Below are positions 8,246 to 16,674 of a stretch of DNA of 64,000 nt, piece by piece. The translations under genes were made by a program, and so were the position numbers. The DNA is from Ornithinimicrobium cryptoxanthini (GTDB lineage Bacteria > Actinomycetota > Actinomycetes > Actinomycetales > Dermatophilaceae). Under the pieces are notes generated by a model. That model was given only the letters and a program-made list of their open reading frames with translations, was not told the origin of the DNA and made no database searches. Location of the stretch: positions 1,364,001 through 1,428,000 of the forward strand of contig NZ_CP099490.1 in assembly GCF_023923205.1 (NCBI RefSeq), written 5' to 3'. Position 1 is the stretch's first letter, and each line of letters begins with the position of its first letter.

Positions 8246-8836
8246 TCAGTGGCGGTGGGGGACCACGGGGTCGCCGCGCTTGATCTGCGGGCGGGGCACG
8301 CGCGACATCCGCATCTGCATGGAGCGGAGCGCGACATACATGCTCGTGCCCTTGGGTGCCTCGGTGCCGAACTCCTCGGCGACGCGGCGCTTGGCGCGGC
8401 GGGCGAGCAGCCAGGCGTCCATGACACCGACGGCCATCACGCCATAGACGACGGGCAGGATCAGGATCTGCGCCTGCGGGTTGTTGCCGCCCAGGAGCAT
8501 CAGCATCAGCACGACCAGCATCAGCGGCAGCAGGAACTCACCGATGTTCCACCGGGCGTCGACCATGTCGCGCAGGAACCGCTTGACCGGGCCCTGGTCG
8601 CGTGAGGTGAGGTATCTGTCGTCACCGCGCATCATGCCCTCGCGGGCCTTGGCGCGCTCTGCCTTCTGTCGGGCCTTGACGTCCGCGCTCACCGCCTTGG
8701 AGTCGCCGACGAGAGGACGCCGGTTGGCGGCTTCCTGGTCGCGACGCCTGGGGGTCGGACGGTTCTTGGCGCCGGGCCGCGCCTCGACGGCAGGGGCGGG
8801 CTCGAGCTCGGGGGCAGGCTTCTTGCGGGGGAACAC
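8246..8836 (-). CDS. DUF3043 membrane protein
   Basis: A 196-residue protein starting VFPRKKPAPELEPAPAVEA, a charged N-terminal region rich in Lys/Arg/Pro (NRPTPRRRDQEAANRRPLVG), then two close transmembrane helices at about residues 103-140 and a basic C-terminal tail. This matches the DUF3043 family. A longer reading from ATG 8875 is open but would leave no space before the divergent dipeptidase. GTG 8836 is preceded by a TACAGT hexamer exactly 6 bases upstream and agrees with the short N-terminus of homologues. Confidence 0.75.
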   Translation of the reverse strand: MFPRKKPAPELEPAPAVEARPGAKNRPTPRRRDQEAANRRPLVGDSKAVSADVKARQKAERAKAREGMMRGDDRYLTSRDQGPVKRFLRDMVDARWNIGEFLLPLMLVVLMLMLLGGNNPQAQILILPVVYGVMAVGVMDAWLLARRAKRRVAEEFGTEAPKGTSMYVALRSMQMRMSRVPRPQIKRGDPVVPHRH

Positions 8837-8842
8837 CCCACC

Positions 8843-8848
8843 ACTGTA
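8843..8848 (-). promoter_or_regulatory. -10 element TACAGT for leaderless DUF3043 gene
   Basis: On the minus strand TACAGT is followed by GGTGGG and then GTG 8836, a 6-base spacing. It lies back to back with the dipeptidase -10. Confidence 0.6.
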
Positions 8849-8862
8849 TGTCGTGGGGCGGC

Positions 8863-8868
8863 TATCGT
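8863..8868 (+). promoter_or_regulatory. -10 element TATCGT for leaderless dipeptidase gene
   Basis: TATCGT is followed by 7 bases and GTG 8876, with no ribosome binding site, so transcription probably begins at the start codon. Confidence 0.6.
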
Positions 8869-8875
8869 CGGCCAT

Positions 8876-10273
8876 GTGACCTCTGAGATCCCCACCACTG
8901 CACCCCGTCCGGATGAGCGGCGCGCGGAACTGGCCGCGCGCGTGAAGGAGCTGATGCCTGGCGTCCGCTCCGACCTGGAGGCGCTGACCCGGATCCCTTC
9001 GGTGTCGCTCGACTCGTTCGACCAGCGGCACGTCGACGACTCGGCCCGCGCCGTCGCCGACCTGCTGCGGGCGGAGGGGATGGAGGTGCGCATCGTCCAG
9101 GAGGGTGGCCGACCTGCCGTCGTCGGCCACCTGCCCGGGCCGGAAGGCGCGCCGACCGTGCTGCTCTATGCGCACCACGACGTGCAGCCCCCTGGCGATG
9201 AGGCCGACTGGAACACCCCGATGTTCGAGCCGACCGAGATCGACGGCCGGCTCTATGCGCGCGGCATCGCCGACGATAAGGCGGGCGTCATGGCGCATGT
9301 GGCCGCGCTGCGGGCCCACGGCGGCAAGCCGCCTGTTGGCGTGACGGTCTTTGTCGAGGGGGAGGAGGAGATCGCCTCCGAGTCGCTGCCGACGATCCTG
9401 GAGCGGCACGGGGACAGCCTGCGAGCCGACGCGATCGTGCTGGCTGACAGCCAGAACTGGAAGATTGGCGTCCCCGCCCTCACCACGACTCTGCGCGGAC
9501 TGGTGCGGGTCGTCGTGGAGGTCAAGGCGCTGGAGCACGGCGTGCACTCCGGGATGTTCGGTGGTGCGGTGCCCGACGGGCTGACCGCACTGGCCCGGCT
9601 GCTGGCGACGCTGCACGACGATGAGGGCAACGTGGCCGTCGCCGGGCTGAAGTCCTCCGAGGCGGCGGACCTGGACTACCCGGAGGAGGTCCTGCGCGCG
9701 GAGTCTGGCCTGGCCGAGGGAGTGCAGCCGATCGGCTCAGGCTCGTTCCTGTCGCGGCTGTGGACCAAGCCCTCGATGACCGTCATCGGCATCGATGCGC
9801 CGTCTGTCGCCAAGGCTGCCAACCTGCTGACGCCGGTGGGGCGGGCCAAGCTGTCCATGCGCATCCACCCCGCAGAGGTGCCGGGCACGGCATACGAGCT
9901 GTTGAAGAAGCACCTGGAAGACAACGCGCCGTGGGGGTGCCAGGTGAGCGTGACCCTGGACGACGAGGGGCCGGGCTTCGCGGCTGATGCGCAGGGGCCG
10001 ATCTATGAGGAGGCACGTGCGGCGTTCCGCGACGCCTGGGACGGCACCGATCCGGTCGACATCGGGGTCGGCGGGTCGATCCCGTTCGTGGCCTCGTTCG
10101 CCGAGAGGTTCCCGGACGCCGCGATCCTGGTGACCGGCGTCGAGGACCCGGACACCCGCGCCCACGCCGCCAACGAGAGCCTGCACCTGGCCGAGTTCGA
10201 GCGGGTGTGCCTCGCCGAGGCGCTGCTGCTGGAGCGGCTGGGCGCGCTACCTACAGGAGGAACTGATGGCTGA
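8876..10273 (+). CDS. M20/M25/M40 family dipeptidase
   Basis: A 465-residue cytoplasmic zinc dipeptidase. Metal-binding and catalytic blocks are visible: YAHHDVQP near residue 100, YARGIADDKAG near 125, VEGEEEIAS near 160 and VGGSIPF near 400, plus a dimerisation domain in the middle. The GTG start 8876 directly abuts the alternative ATG of the divergent DUF3043 gene and fits a leaderless transcript. The stop overlaps the following glutathionyl-hydroquinone reductase gene by 8 bp (ATGGCTGA). Peptide specificity is not readable from sequence. Confidence 0.92.
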   Translation: MTSEIPTTAPRPDERRAELAARVKELMPGVRSDLEALTRIPSVSLDSFDQRHVDDSARAVADLLRAEGMEVRIVQEGGRPAVVGHLPGPEGAPTVLLYAHHDVQPPGDEADWNTPMFEPTEIDGRLYARGIADDKAGVMAHVAALRAHGGKPPVGVTVFVEGEEEIASESLPTILERHGDSLRADAIVLADSQNWKIGVPALTTTLRGLVRVVVEVKALEHGVHSGMFGGAVPDGLTALARLLATLHDDEGNVAVAGLKSSEAADLDYPEEVLRAESGLAEGVQPIGSGSFLSRLWTKPSMTVIGIDAPSVAKAANLLTPVGRAKLSMRIHPAEVPGTAYELLKKHLEDNAPWGCQVSVTLDDEGPGFAADAQGPIYEEARAAFRDAWDGTDPVDIGVGGSIPFVASFAERFPDAAILVTGVEDPDTRAHAANESLHLAEFERVCLAEALLLERLGALPTGGTDG

Positions 10274-11267
10274 CCAGGGCAAGTATGTCGAGGAGTCGTT
10301 TGAGCGCGACACCCGCTACATCCCGACGCGGATCACGGCAGATGGGCGCGATGGGTTTGCGGTGGAGGCGGGGCGCTATCGCCTCGCGGTGAGCCGGGCG
10401 TGCCCGTGGGCGCACCGCACGACCATTGTGCGCCGGCTGCTCGGGCTGGAGACGGTGCTGTCGATGGCGGTTGCCGGGCCGACGCACGACTCGGACAGCT
10501 GGACGTTTGATCTTGACCCCGGGGGAGTGGACCCGGTGCTGGGCATCGCGAAGCTGAAGGAGGCCTACGAGGCGCGGCCCGACGGCTACAAGCCGGGCGT
10601 GACCGTGCCGGCGATCGTGGACACGACCACCGGGCAGGTGGTCACCAACGACTTCGCCCAGATCACCCTGGACTTCTCGACCGAGTGGACTCAGTTCCAC
10701 CGTGACGACGCGCCGGATCTCTATCCCGAGGCGTTGCGCTCCGAGATCGACGAGGTCGCCGAGCTGGTCTATCAGGACGTCAACAACGGCGTCTATCGCT
10801 GTGGCTTTGCCGGGAAGCAGGAGTCCTATGACAAGGCCTATGACCGACTTTTTGCTCGTCTCGACTGGTTGACCGAGCGGTTGTCGGGGCAGCGCTATCT
10901 GGTCGGTGACACGATCACCGAGGCGGATATCCGGCTGTTCACGACGCTGGTGCGCTTTGACGCGGTCTATCACGGGCACTTCAAGTGCAACCGGTCCAAG
11001 CTGTCGGAGATGCCGGTGCTGTGGGCCTATGCTCGCGACCTGTTCCAGACGCCGGGCTTTGGCGACACGGTGAACTTCGACCACATCAAGGCGCACTACT
11101 ACGCGGTGCACACCGACATCAACCCGACCGCCATCGTGCCCAAGGGGCCCGACCCCTCGGGCTGGCTAACGCCGCATGGGCGCGAGGAGCTGGGCGGCAT
11201 GCCGTTCGGTGAGGGCACGCCTCCTGGCCCCGTCGCCGCCGGCGAGGAGGTCCCGCCGCTCGCCTGA
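10266..11267 (+). CDS. Glutathionyl-hydroquinone reductase-like protein (Xi-class GST fold, YqjG/ECM4)
   Basis: A 333-residue protein with thioredoxin-fold N-terminal and helical GST C-terminal domains. The active-site motif is ACPWAHR with Cys46, the nucleophile of the Xi class, which reduces S-glutathionyl hydroquinones. Conserved C-terminal blocks include VYRCGFAGKQESYD and the YLVGDTITEADIRLF N-capping region. Actinobacteria use mycothiol, so the natural thiol substrate may differ. A strong AGGAGG site precedes ATG 10266, which overlaps the dipeptidase stop by 8 bp, so the two form an operon. Confidence 0.9.
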   Translation: MADQGKYVEESFERDTRYIPTRITADGRDGFAVEAGRYRLAVSRACPWAHRTTIVRRLLGLETVLSMAVAGPTHDSDSWTFDLDPGGVDPVLGIAKLKEAYEARPDGYKPGVTVPAIVDTTTGQVVTNDFAQITLDFSTEWTQFHRDDAPDLYPEALRSEIDEVAELVYQDVNNGVYRCGFAGKQESYDKAYDRLFARLDWLTERLSGQRYLVGDTITEADIRLFTTLVRFDAVYHGHFKCNRSKLSEMPVLWAYARDLFQTPGFGDTVNFDHIKAHYYAVHTDINPTAIVPKGPDPSGWLTPHGREELGGMPFGEGTPPGPVAAGEEVPPLA

Positions 11268-11910
11268 GACGCGATCGGCCGGCGGCCGCGCTATTCACAG
11301 CTGCGTTCCGGTTCGGGGACCCCCGTCACACCCCACCATGCGGACGCTGCAACCGTTGGTCGCTATCTGCTGGCGGCGGTCATCCTGCTGGAGCGGCTGC
11401 GGTCACGGTTCTGGTGGTTCGCGGCCACGGCACTGGACGGTGCCTGGCTGATGACCTTCCCCGATCCGATCTCGGGTCCGGGTCGGAGATGGCGCGGCCG
11501 GACGTCGACCAGGCCGTGCGGACGGCTGGGTACGTGGGGTTTGAAAGTAGCAGGCTCTTCGGGAGCGGCTTCGTACCCTCCGCGGCTCGCGGATCTCTGC
11601 TGGTGGGTCACCGATGAACGTGTGGCGAGTTCCGATTCTGAGGGCGCTCGGGCCGCGTTGCACGAGGTCTTCACCGGTCCGCTTTGCGGCGGGCATCGGC
11701 ACCTGCCCAACTAGGCAGGGGCTCGACGGGCGGGTGGTGCTCGCCGAGCAGGTGATAATCAACCGTATCCACGAACTGACCGAACCGGTGGCTGACGCCT
11801 GACCAGGTGGTCGTGCGCAGCGCGCTGCTCCCGCTCGACGACTGAGCGCGGAGTCAGCAGGCACGGCAGAGCGCGCTCCTGATGCGAGGCACCCTCAGCC
11901 GTGCTGTGGG
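11268..11910. other. Gene-free stretch of about 640 bp; possible decayed coding DNA
   Basis: No convincing gene is seen. Short frames at 11414-11617, 11451-11714 and 11614-11802 on the plus strand run on from one another with frame changes, which could be a decayed gene. I cannot match the pieces to a family. Codon use is poorer than in flanking genes. No tRNA or clear terminator is seen. Confidence 0.5.
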
Positions 11911-12600
11911 TCAGCCCTTGGGACTGGCGGTGCTGGACTCGGTGTCCGCGCCTGGGGCAGGAGCGGGAACTGGCTGCTCGGAGGGAGTCTCAACGACGGG
12001 CTCCTCGACCCTCGCTGCGGGTTCCTCGTGGCTGGTGGGCTTGTCCACAGCAGGTGAATCGGACTTCTCTACTTCGGTGGCATCTCCTACAGTCCGTAAA
12101 GCATTGGGGACGTTGTCCGCGCACCAATCGGTCTTCTGTGGAGAATCGATTTCAGCTATCAGCACGCCGTTGTAGTAGAACTTTACACCGTTGGCGTTAC
12201 TACCGGCTGACAACCACACGCCGGCTGTGCATGACTGCTCCTGCGCCGGAGGCACAGGGATGGTCAGGACGAAAGGGTCGTCAGTCCCGTAGTAGACGAA
12301 CGGCTTATCGGAATTGTTCTCGATCTCAAAGGTGAAGGTGGGTGGGAGTTGTGTGCCCTCCGCGCACCTGTTCGTGATGCAGAAGCCGAGGAAATAGGCA
12401 TCAGTGTTGGACACGCGGCACGAGTCACCCGTGACTCCGAGTTCCAGACAGGATGGCGGGGGGCCTTCGTGCGAGTGAGCCATGACCGGCGCTGCAGAGG
12501 CGACGGCCACGACGGGCACCGCCCACGCAGCACCCTTCACGATCGTGCGGCGTGCGGGCCGCAGGCCGCCCTGGGTGGTGGCGGTCTCGTTGCTAGCCAT
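11911..12600 (-). CDS. Tat-exported protein of unknown function
   Basis: A 229-residue protein with a twin-arginine signal, RPARRTIVKGAAWAVPVVAVASAAPVMA split by the RR at about residues 16-17, and a likely cut near residue 40 before HSHEG. The mature part has six cysteines (for example SCLELG, DSCRVS, GFCITNRC) in an Ig-like beta region about 45-160, then a Pro/Glu/Val-rich tail rich in Ser/Thr at the end. ATG 12600 has a GAGGGGAA ribosome site; ATG 12633 is an alternative. Base composition is visibly lower in GC than neighbours, which suggests recent acquisition. It may be a surface or secreted protein. Confidence 0.72.
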   Translation of the reverse strand: MASNETATTQGGLRPARRTIVKGAAWAVPVVAVASAAPVMAHSHEGPPPSCLELGVTGDSCRVSNTDAYFLGFCITNRCAEGTQLPPTFTFEIENNSDKPFVYYGTDDPFVLTIPVPPAQEQSCTAGVWLSAGSNANGVKFYYNGVLIAEIDSPQKTDWCADNVPNALRTVGDATEVEKSDSPAVDKPTSHEEPAARVEEPVVETPSEQPVPAPAPGADTESSTASPKG

Positions 12601-12811
12601 GCGGGTTCCCCTCACAACATCGGACTGGGTCATCAGATCACAGCGTACCCATCTGTGGGCCTACGTCAAGCGTTTCCCATGTTTTGGTCAAGGACAGGCA
12701 AAGTGACCTGCGTCACGTGCAAGGATCTACGGTCGACCATCGAGACCCTGGCAGGGGGCGAGGTCTGCGCGTCCGTGGCCGACCAACAGGCGCCGCGCCC
12801 ACATGTCGTAA

Positions 12812-12867
12812 CCTTCCTGGGGTGCCAGGCCCCCGGCCTGGACGACTCCCACCAAGGCCCAGGAAGG
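12812..12867 (+). promoter_or_regulatory. trpS leader hairpin enclosing the ribosome binding site
   Basis: A perfect 10-bp inverted repeat: CCTTCCTGGG at 12812-12821 and CCCAGGAAGG at 12858-12867. The 3' arm contains the trpS Shine-Dalgarno AGGAAGG, 7 bases before ATG 12875. Inside lies a second perfect 7-bp hairpin (CCAGGCC, loop CCC, GGCCTGG; 12825-12841). Base pairing of the outer arms would block ribosome entry. No T-box consensus or Trp-codon leader peptide is seen. Confidence 0.6.
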
Positions 12868-12874
12868 CAATCCG

Positions 12875-14017
12875 ATGACCTCCGCAGACAGGACCATCGA
12901 GGACGCAGCAACTGACGACGCCGCCGTCGGCGACGCCCTCGCTGCGTCCACGTCCGACGCCTCGCTGGCCCGCACCATCGCGCGCTCCGCCCAGATCGAG
13001 ACCGAGATCGACCAGGACCCCAGCAAGTTCCGCGTCCTCACTGGCGACCGCCCGACCGGCAACCTGCACTTGGGCCACTACTTCGGCACGCTGCGCAGCC
13101 GCGTCCTGCTCCAGCAGCGTGGCGTCGAGACGTTCATCCTCATCGCCGACTACCAGGTGATCACCGACCGCGACGGCGTCGGTCCGATCCGCGAGCGCGT
13201 CTACTCCGTGCTGGCCGACTACCTGGCCGCAGGCCTGGACCCCGAGCAGACCACGATCTTCACGCACTCCAGTGTGCCGGCGCTCAACCAGCTCATGCTG
13301 CCCTTCCTGTCGCTGGTCACCGACTCCGAGCTGCGGCGCAACCCCACGGTCAAGGCGGAGTTTGAGGCGACCAGCGGCCGACCCATGTCGGGGCTGCTCC
13401 TGACCTATCCCGTCCACCAGGCTGCCGACATCCTCTTCTGCAAGGCCAACATCGTGCCGGTCGGCAAGGACCAGGTGCCCCACCTCGAGCAGGCGCGGCT
13501 CATCGCCCGCCGGTTTGAGGAGCGCTATGGCCGCGCCGACGCCGGCCAGCCCGTCTTTCCCGCCCCCGACGCGCTGCTGTCGGAGGTCACCAACCTGCTC
13601 GGCACCGACGGCACCAAGATGTCGAAGTCCAAGGGCAACACCATCGAGCTCGGCATGGACGCGGACACCACGGCCAAGATCCTCAAGAAGGCCGTCACCG
13701 ATGCCGACCGCAACATCACGTTCGACCCGGTGAACCGCCCCGAGGTCTCCAACCTCGTCCTGCTTGCCGCGATGTCCAGCGGCCGCGACCCGCAGGAGAT
13801 CGCCGCGCAGATCGGCGACGGGGGTGGCGGCACGCTCAAGAAGGTCGTCACCGAGGCGGTCAACGAGCACTTCGCGCCGATCCGCGCCCGGCGCGCGGAG
13901 CTCGCCGCCGACCAGGGCTATCTCGAGTCGGTGCTGGCGCGCGGCAACGCCCGGGCCAACGAGATCGCCGACGCGACCCTGGATGAGGTCCGCACCGCCA
14001 TGCAGATGACCTACTGA
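12875..14017 (+). CDS. trpS: Tryptophan-tRNA ligase
   Basis: A 380-residue class I aminoacyl-tRNA synthetase that charges tRNA-Trp. The HIGH-type motif GNLHLGHYFG is at residues 62-71 and the KMSKS loop is at about 248-252 (DGTKMSKSKGN). The protein has an N-terminal extension of about 50 acidic/Ala-rich residues before the Rossmann fold, longer than compact bacterial TrpRS. ATG 12875 is preceded by AGGAAGG at 7 bases, which lies in the arm of a strong hairpin. The next gene starts 2 bases after the stop. Confidence 0.95.
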   Translation: MTSADRTIEDAATDDAAVGDALAASTSDASLARTIARSAQIETEIDQDPSKFRVLTGDRPTGNLHLGHYFGTLRSRVLLQQRGVETFILIADYQVITDRDGVGPIRERVYSVLADYLAAGLDPEQTTIFTHSSVPALNQLMLPFLSLVTDSELRRNPTVKAEFEATSGRPMSGLLLTYPVHQAADILFCKANIVPVGKDQVPHLEQARLIARRFEERYGRADAGQPVFPAPDALLSEVTNLLGTDGTKMSKSKGNTIELGMDADTTAKILKKAVTDADRNITFDPVNRPEVSNLVLLAAMSSGRDPQEIAAQIGDGGGGTLKKVVTEAVNEHFAPIRARRAELAADQGYLESVLARGNARANEIADATLDEVRTAMQMTY

Positions 14018-14018
14018 C

Positions 14019-15095
14019 ATGCGGGTGGTCCTGGCCACGGGGGAGTATGCCGACACGCCCGGCCCACTCGCCGCGGCGGTGAGGTTGGCCCAGGGTTGGC
14101 GACGGACCGCTCCCGCTGACCAGGTGGTCGTGGCGCCGGTCTCTGACGGTGGGTCGGGCTTCATCGAGGTGCTGGCACACGCGCTGGACGCGCAACCGGC
14201 GCCGGTCGTCGTCACCGGGCCGCTGGGGGACGAGGTTCCGGCCCAGGTCCTGCTGCACGAGGACGCCGCCTATATAGAGGCGGGACAGGCTGCCGGGCGT
14301 CACCTCGCGGCTGACGTGCTGGCCGGTGCGGACCAGGCGACGCTGCAGGGACTGACCAGTCGGGGCGTGGGCGAGCTGGTCGCGGCGGCGTTGGAGGCCG
14401 GGGCTAGCCGGATCGTGCTCGGCTGCGGTGACCTGGCCAGCCATGACGGCGGCGTGGGCTTGTTGCAGGCGCTGGGCGCGGGGGAGGACCTGACTGATCT
14501 GCCGGCCGTGCGCGATCGGCTGCGCGGCACGACACTGCTGCTGGCGCACGCGTCAAACATGCCGCTCACCGGCTTCCACGGCGCGAGCGCGGCGCTGGGC
14601 GTCGAGCACGGCGTCCCGGCTGACGTGACCCAGCAGCTCGAGGAGGCGATGGGGCTGCTCACCGAGCAGGTCAACCGGGTGCTGCCGCCGCGCAAGGACC
14701 TGCTCACGGGGCACCGGATCCGCCCCGAGCGGGCTGACGGGGCAGGCGTGGGTGGGGGAGTCGGCTATGCCGCGATCCTGCTCGGGGCCCGACCCGTGAA
14801 CGGCGCGACCTTCGTGATCGAGGAGATCGGCCTGGCCGACGTGCTCCCCGGCGCCCTCGTGGTGGCTGGCGGTGCGGCATACGACTGGAACACCGTGCAC
14901 GACGGCGTGATCGCCGAGGTCGCCCGCGCCGCGCTCGAGGTCGGCTCCCCAAGCATCGTGCTGGCTGAGCGGATCGAGGTCGGCCGCCGCGAGGGCATGG
15001 CGCTCGGTGTCTCTGCGTCCTATAGCCCGCGCGACGGCGAGGGGCTGGACGACCTGGCCGAACGCATCGCGCGCACCTGGTCGCCGCAGCGCTGA
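14019..15095 (+). CDS. Glycerate-kinase-like protein, divergent
   Basis: A 358-residue protein of the GlxK/glycerate kinase fold. VSDGGSGFIEVL near residue 45, EAGQAAGRHL, and the GxGGGVGYAAILLGARPVNGA region match family blocks, but the N-terminal APDKFKG signature of canonical glycerate kinases (present in the gene at 1771-2946) is replaced by LATGEYADTPGPL. Substrate specificity is therefore doubtful. The start lies 2 bases after the trpS stop, so it is co-transcribed with trpS. Confidence 0.75.
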   Translation: MRVVLATGEYADTPGPLAAAVRLAQGWRRTAPADQVVVAPVSDGGSGFIEVLAHALDAQPAPVVVTGPLGDEVPAQVLLHEDAAYIEAGQAAGRHLAADVLAGADQATLQGLTSRGVGELVAAALEAGASRIVLGCGDLASHDGGVGLLQALGAGEDLTDLPAVRDRLRGTTLLLAHASNMPLTGFHGASAALGVEHGVPADVTQQLEEAMGLLTEQVNRVLPPRKDLLTGHRIRPERADGAGVGGGVGYAAILLGARPVNGATFVIEEIGLADVLPGALVVAGGAAYDWNTVHDGVIAEVARAALEVGSPSIVLAERIEVGRREGMALGVSASYSPRDGEGLDDLAERIARTWSPQR

Positions 15096-15181
15096 CCCGT
15101 GCACGTCCTGCCGGCGGTGGGCTAAAGCCCGGGGTGGGTGGTTGTTCTTTCCGCGATGAGCCGTAGTCTGGATGCAGGGAA

Positions 15182-15204
15182 CAACAGCGCCGAGACTGCT
15201 GTTG
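15182..15204 (+). promoter_or_regulatory. Inverted repeat in the erpA leader
   Basis: CAACAGC (15182-15188) and GCTGTTG (15198-15204) form a perfect 7-bp inverted repeat with a 9-base loop, about 40 bases before the erpA ATG. A TAGTCT -10-like element lies just upstream near 15164-15169. It could be an RNA hairpin or a repressor operator. Confidence 0.4.
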
Positions 15205-15243
15205 CGCCCGATAGCAGGTTTGCCGAGAGGACAGGACAGACAG

Positions 15244-15618
15244 ATGAGCGTGCAGGACACAGAGACCCAGACCACGGAAGCCACCACCGCGGAGCACGGC
15301 GTCGTCTTGACGCCGCTGGCCGCCGACAAGGTGAAGTCCCTCCTCGCGCAGGAGGGGCGCGACGATCTGCGCCTGCGCATCGGCGTGCAGCCGGGCGGTT
15401 GTTCCGGCCTGATCTATCAGCTCTACTTCGACGAGCGCACCCTCGACGGTGACCTCACCTCCGAGTTCGACGGTGTCGCGGTCGTCGTCGACCGGATGAG
15501 CGCCCCCTATCTCGACGGCGCGTCCATCGACTTCGCGGACACGATCGAGAAGCAGGGCTTCACGATCGACAACCCCAACGCGGGCAGCTCCTGCGCCTGC
15601 GGCGACTCCTTCGGCTGA
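15244..15618 (+). CDS. erpA: Iron-sulfur cluster insertion protein (A-type carrier)
   Basis: A 124-residue HesB/IscA/ErpA-type protein. The three cluster-binding cysteines are C53 (QPGGCSGLIY) and C117/C119 (SSCACGDSFG). It delivers Fe-S clusters to apoproteins and is usually needed for respiratory enzymes, which fits its place near the cytochrome genes. ATG 15244 follows a short Ala/Thr-rich N-terminus and lies after GAGGACAG. The gene ends just before a strong hairpin terminator. Confidence 0.93.
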   Translation: MSVQDTETQTTEATTAEHGVVLTPLAADKVKSLLAQEGRDDLRLRIGVQPGGCSGLIYQLYFDERTLDGDLTSEFDGVAVVVDRMSAPYLDGASIDFADTIEKQGFTIDNPNAGSSCACGDSFG

Positions 15619-15636
15619 GTCGCGACCACACGCGAG

Positions 15637-15667
15637 ACGGCTGGTTCCCCACGCGGGGACCAGCCGT
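15637..15667 (+). terminator. Hairpin terminator after erpA
   Basis: Arms ACGGCTGGTTCCCC and GGGGACCAGCCGT pair over 13 bp with a single bulged T around loop ACGC. No long T-tract follows, as usual in high-GC actinobacteria. Confidence 0.75.
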
Positions 15668-15682
15668 TCTGCGTTTCCGCGA

Positions 15683-15688
15683 TAGGTT
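15683..15688 (+). promoter_or_regulatory. -10 element TAGGTT for leaderless PfkB kinase gene
   Basis: TAGGTT is followed by GCGGCC and then GTG 15695, a spacing of 6. It lies just after the erpA terminator, so this gene has its own promoter. Confidence 0.7.
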
Positions 15689-15694
15689 GCGGCC

Positions 15695-16669
15695 GTGAGA
15701 ATCGCTGTCTGCGGGTCCATCGCGACCGACCACCTGATGACCTACCAGGGGCGCTTCGCCGACTCCCTGGTGCCCGACCAGCTCGCCAAGATCTCGGTGT
15801 CCTTCCTCGTGGAGGACCTGCAGTTCCGGCGCGGTGGCGTCGGGGCCAACATCAGCTTCGGGATGGCCCGGCTGGGGCACCAGCCCGTGCTGGTCGGCTC
15901 CGTCGGCGAGGACTTCGCCAGCTATCGCTCCTGGCTCGAGCGGCACGGCGTCAACTGTGAGCACATCCACGTCTCGGAGGTGCGCCATACGGCGCGGTTC
16001 GTCTGCACCACCGACGAGGATATGGCCCAGATCGCCTCGTTCTATGCGGGGGCGATGAGCGAGGCCCGCGGCATCGAGCTCGGACCGATCATGTCGGCGG
16101 TGGGTGGCCTCGACCTGGTGATGGTCAGCCCCGACGACCCGCAGGCGATGCTGCGCCACTCCGCCGAGTGCCGCAGCCGCCAGATCCCGTTTGCCGCCGA
16201 CCCCAGCCAGCAGCTGGCCGTGATGGACGGCGCCTCGATCCGCCAGCTCGTGGACGGTGCGACCTATCTGTTCACCAACGAATACGAAGCCCACCTGACC
16301 GAGCAGAAGACCGGCTGGTCGGCCGAGGAGATCCTGGACCGGGTCGGCACGCGGGTGATCACCCGCGGCAGGGACGGTGCCACGATCCTGCGTCGCGGGC
16401 AGGAGCCAATCGAGGTGCCGATCGCCGCCCCCGTGGAGCGGGTCGACCCGACCGGAGTCGGCGACGGCTTCCGAGCCGGCTTCCTCGCGGGCCTGGCCTG
16501 GGAGCTCCCGCTCGAGCGGTGCTCCCAGCTCGGGTCGACGCTGGCCAGCTTTGTGCTGGAGACCGTCGGCACGCAGGAATACACGTTTGACGCCGACGAG
16601 TTCCTCGCCCGCTTCACCGATGGTTATGGCGCGGAGGCCGGGGCCGAGATCTCGGCCCACCTGGCCTGA
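15695..16669 (+). CDS. PfkB-family carbohydrate/adenosine kinase
   Basis: A 324-residue ribokinase-fold protein. The glycine motif FRRGGVGANISFGMARLG is near residue 47 and the catalytic DPTGVGDGFRAGF anion hole with base Asp is near 250. The position just upstream of ctaC and the N-terminus match the mycobacterial adenosine kinase gene Rv2202c (adoK/cbhK), so phosphorylation of adenosine is the best guess, with other sugars possible. A GTG start without ribosome site and a -10 at 6 bases point to leaderless translation. Confidence 0.85.
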   Translation: MRIAVCGSIATDHLMTYQGRFADSLVPDQLAKISVSFLVEDLQFRRGGVGANISFGMARLGHQPVLVGSVGEDFASYRSWLERHGVNCEHIHVSEVRHTARFVCTTDEDMAQIASFYAGAMSEARGIELGPIMSAVGGLDLVMVSPDDPQAMLRHSAECRSRQIPFAADPSQQLAVMDGASIRQLVDGATYLFTNEYEAHLTEQKTGWSAEEILDRVGTRVITRGRDGATILRRGQEPIEVPIAAPVERVDPTGVGDGFRAGFLAGLAWELPLERCSQLGSTLASFVLETVGTQEYTFDADEFLARFTDGYGAEAGAEISAHLA

Positions 16670-16674
16670 GTCCC

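Noticed and set aside
12720..12874. T-box riboswitch upstream of trpS
   Set aside because: No AGGGUGGNACCGCG-type T-box sequence or specifier loop pattern could be found; only the SD-hiding hairpin is supported.
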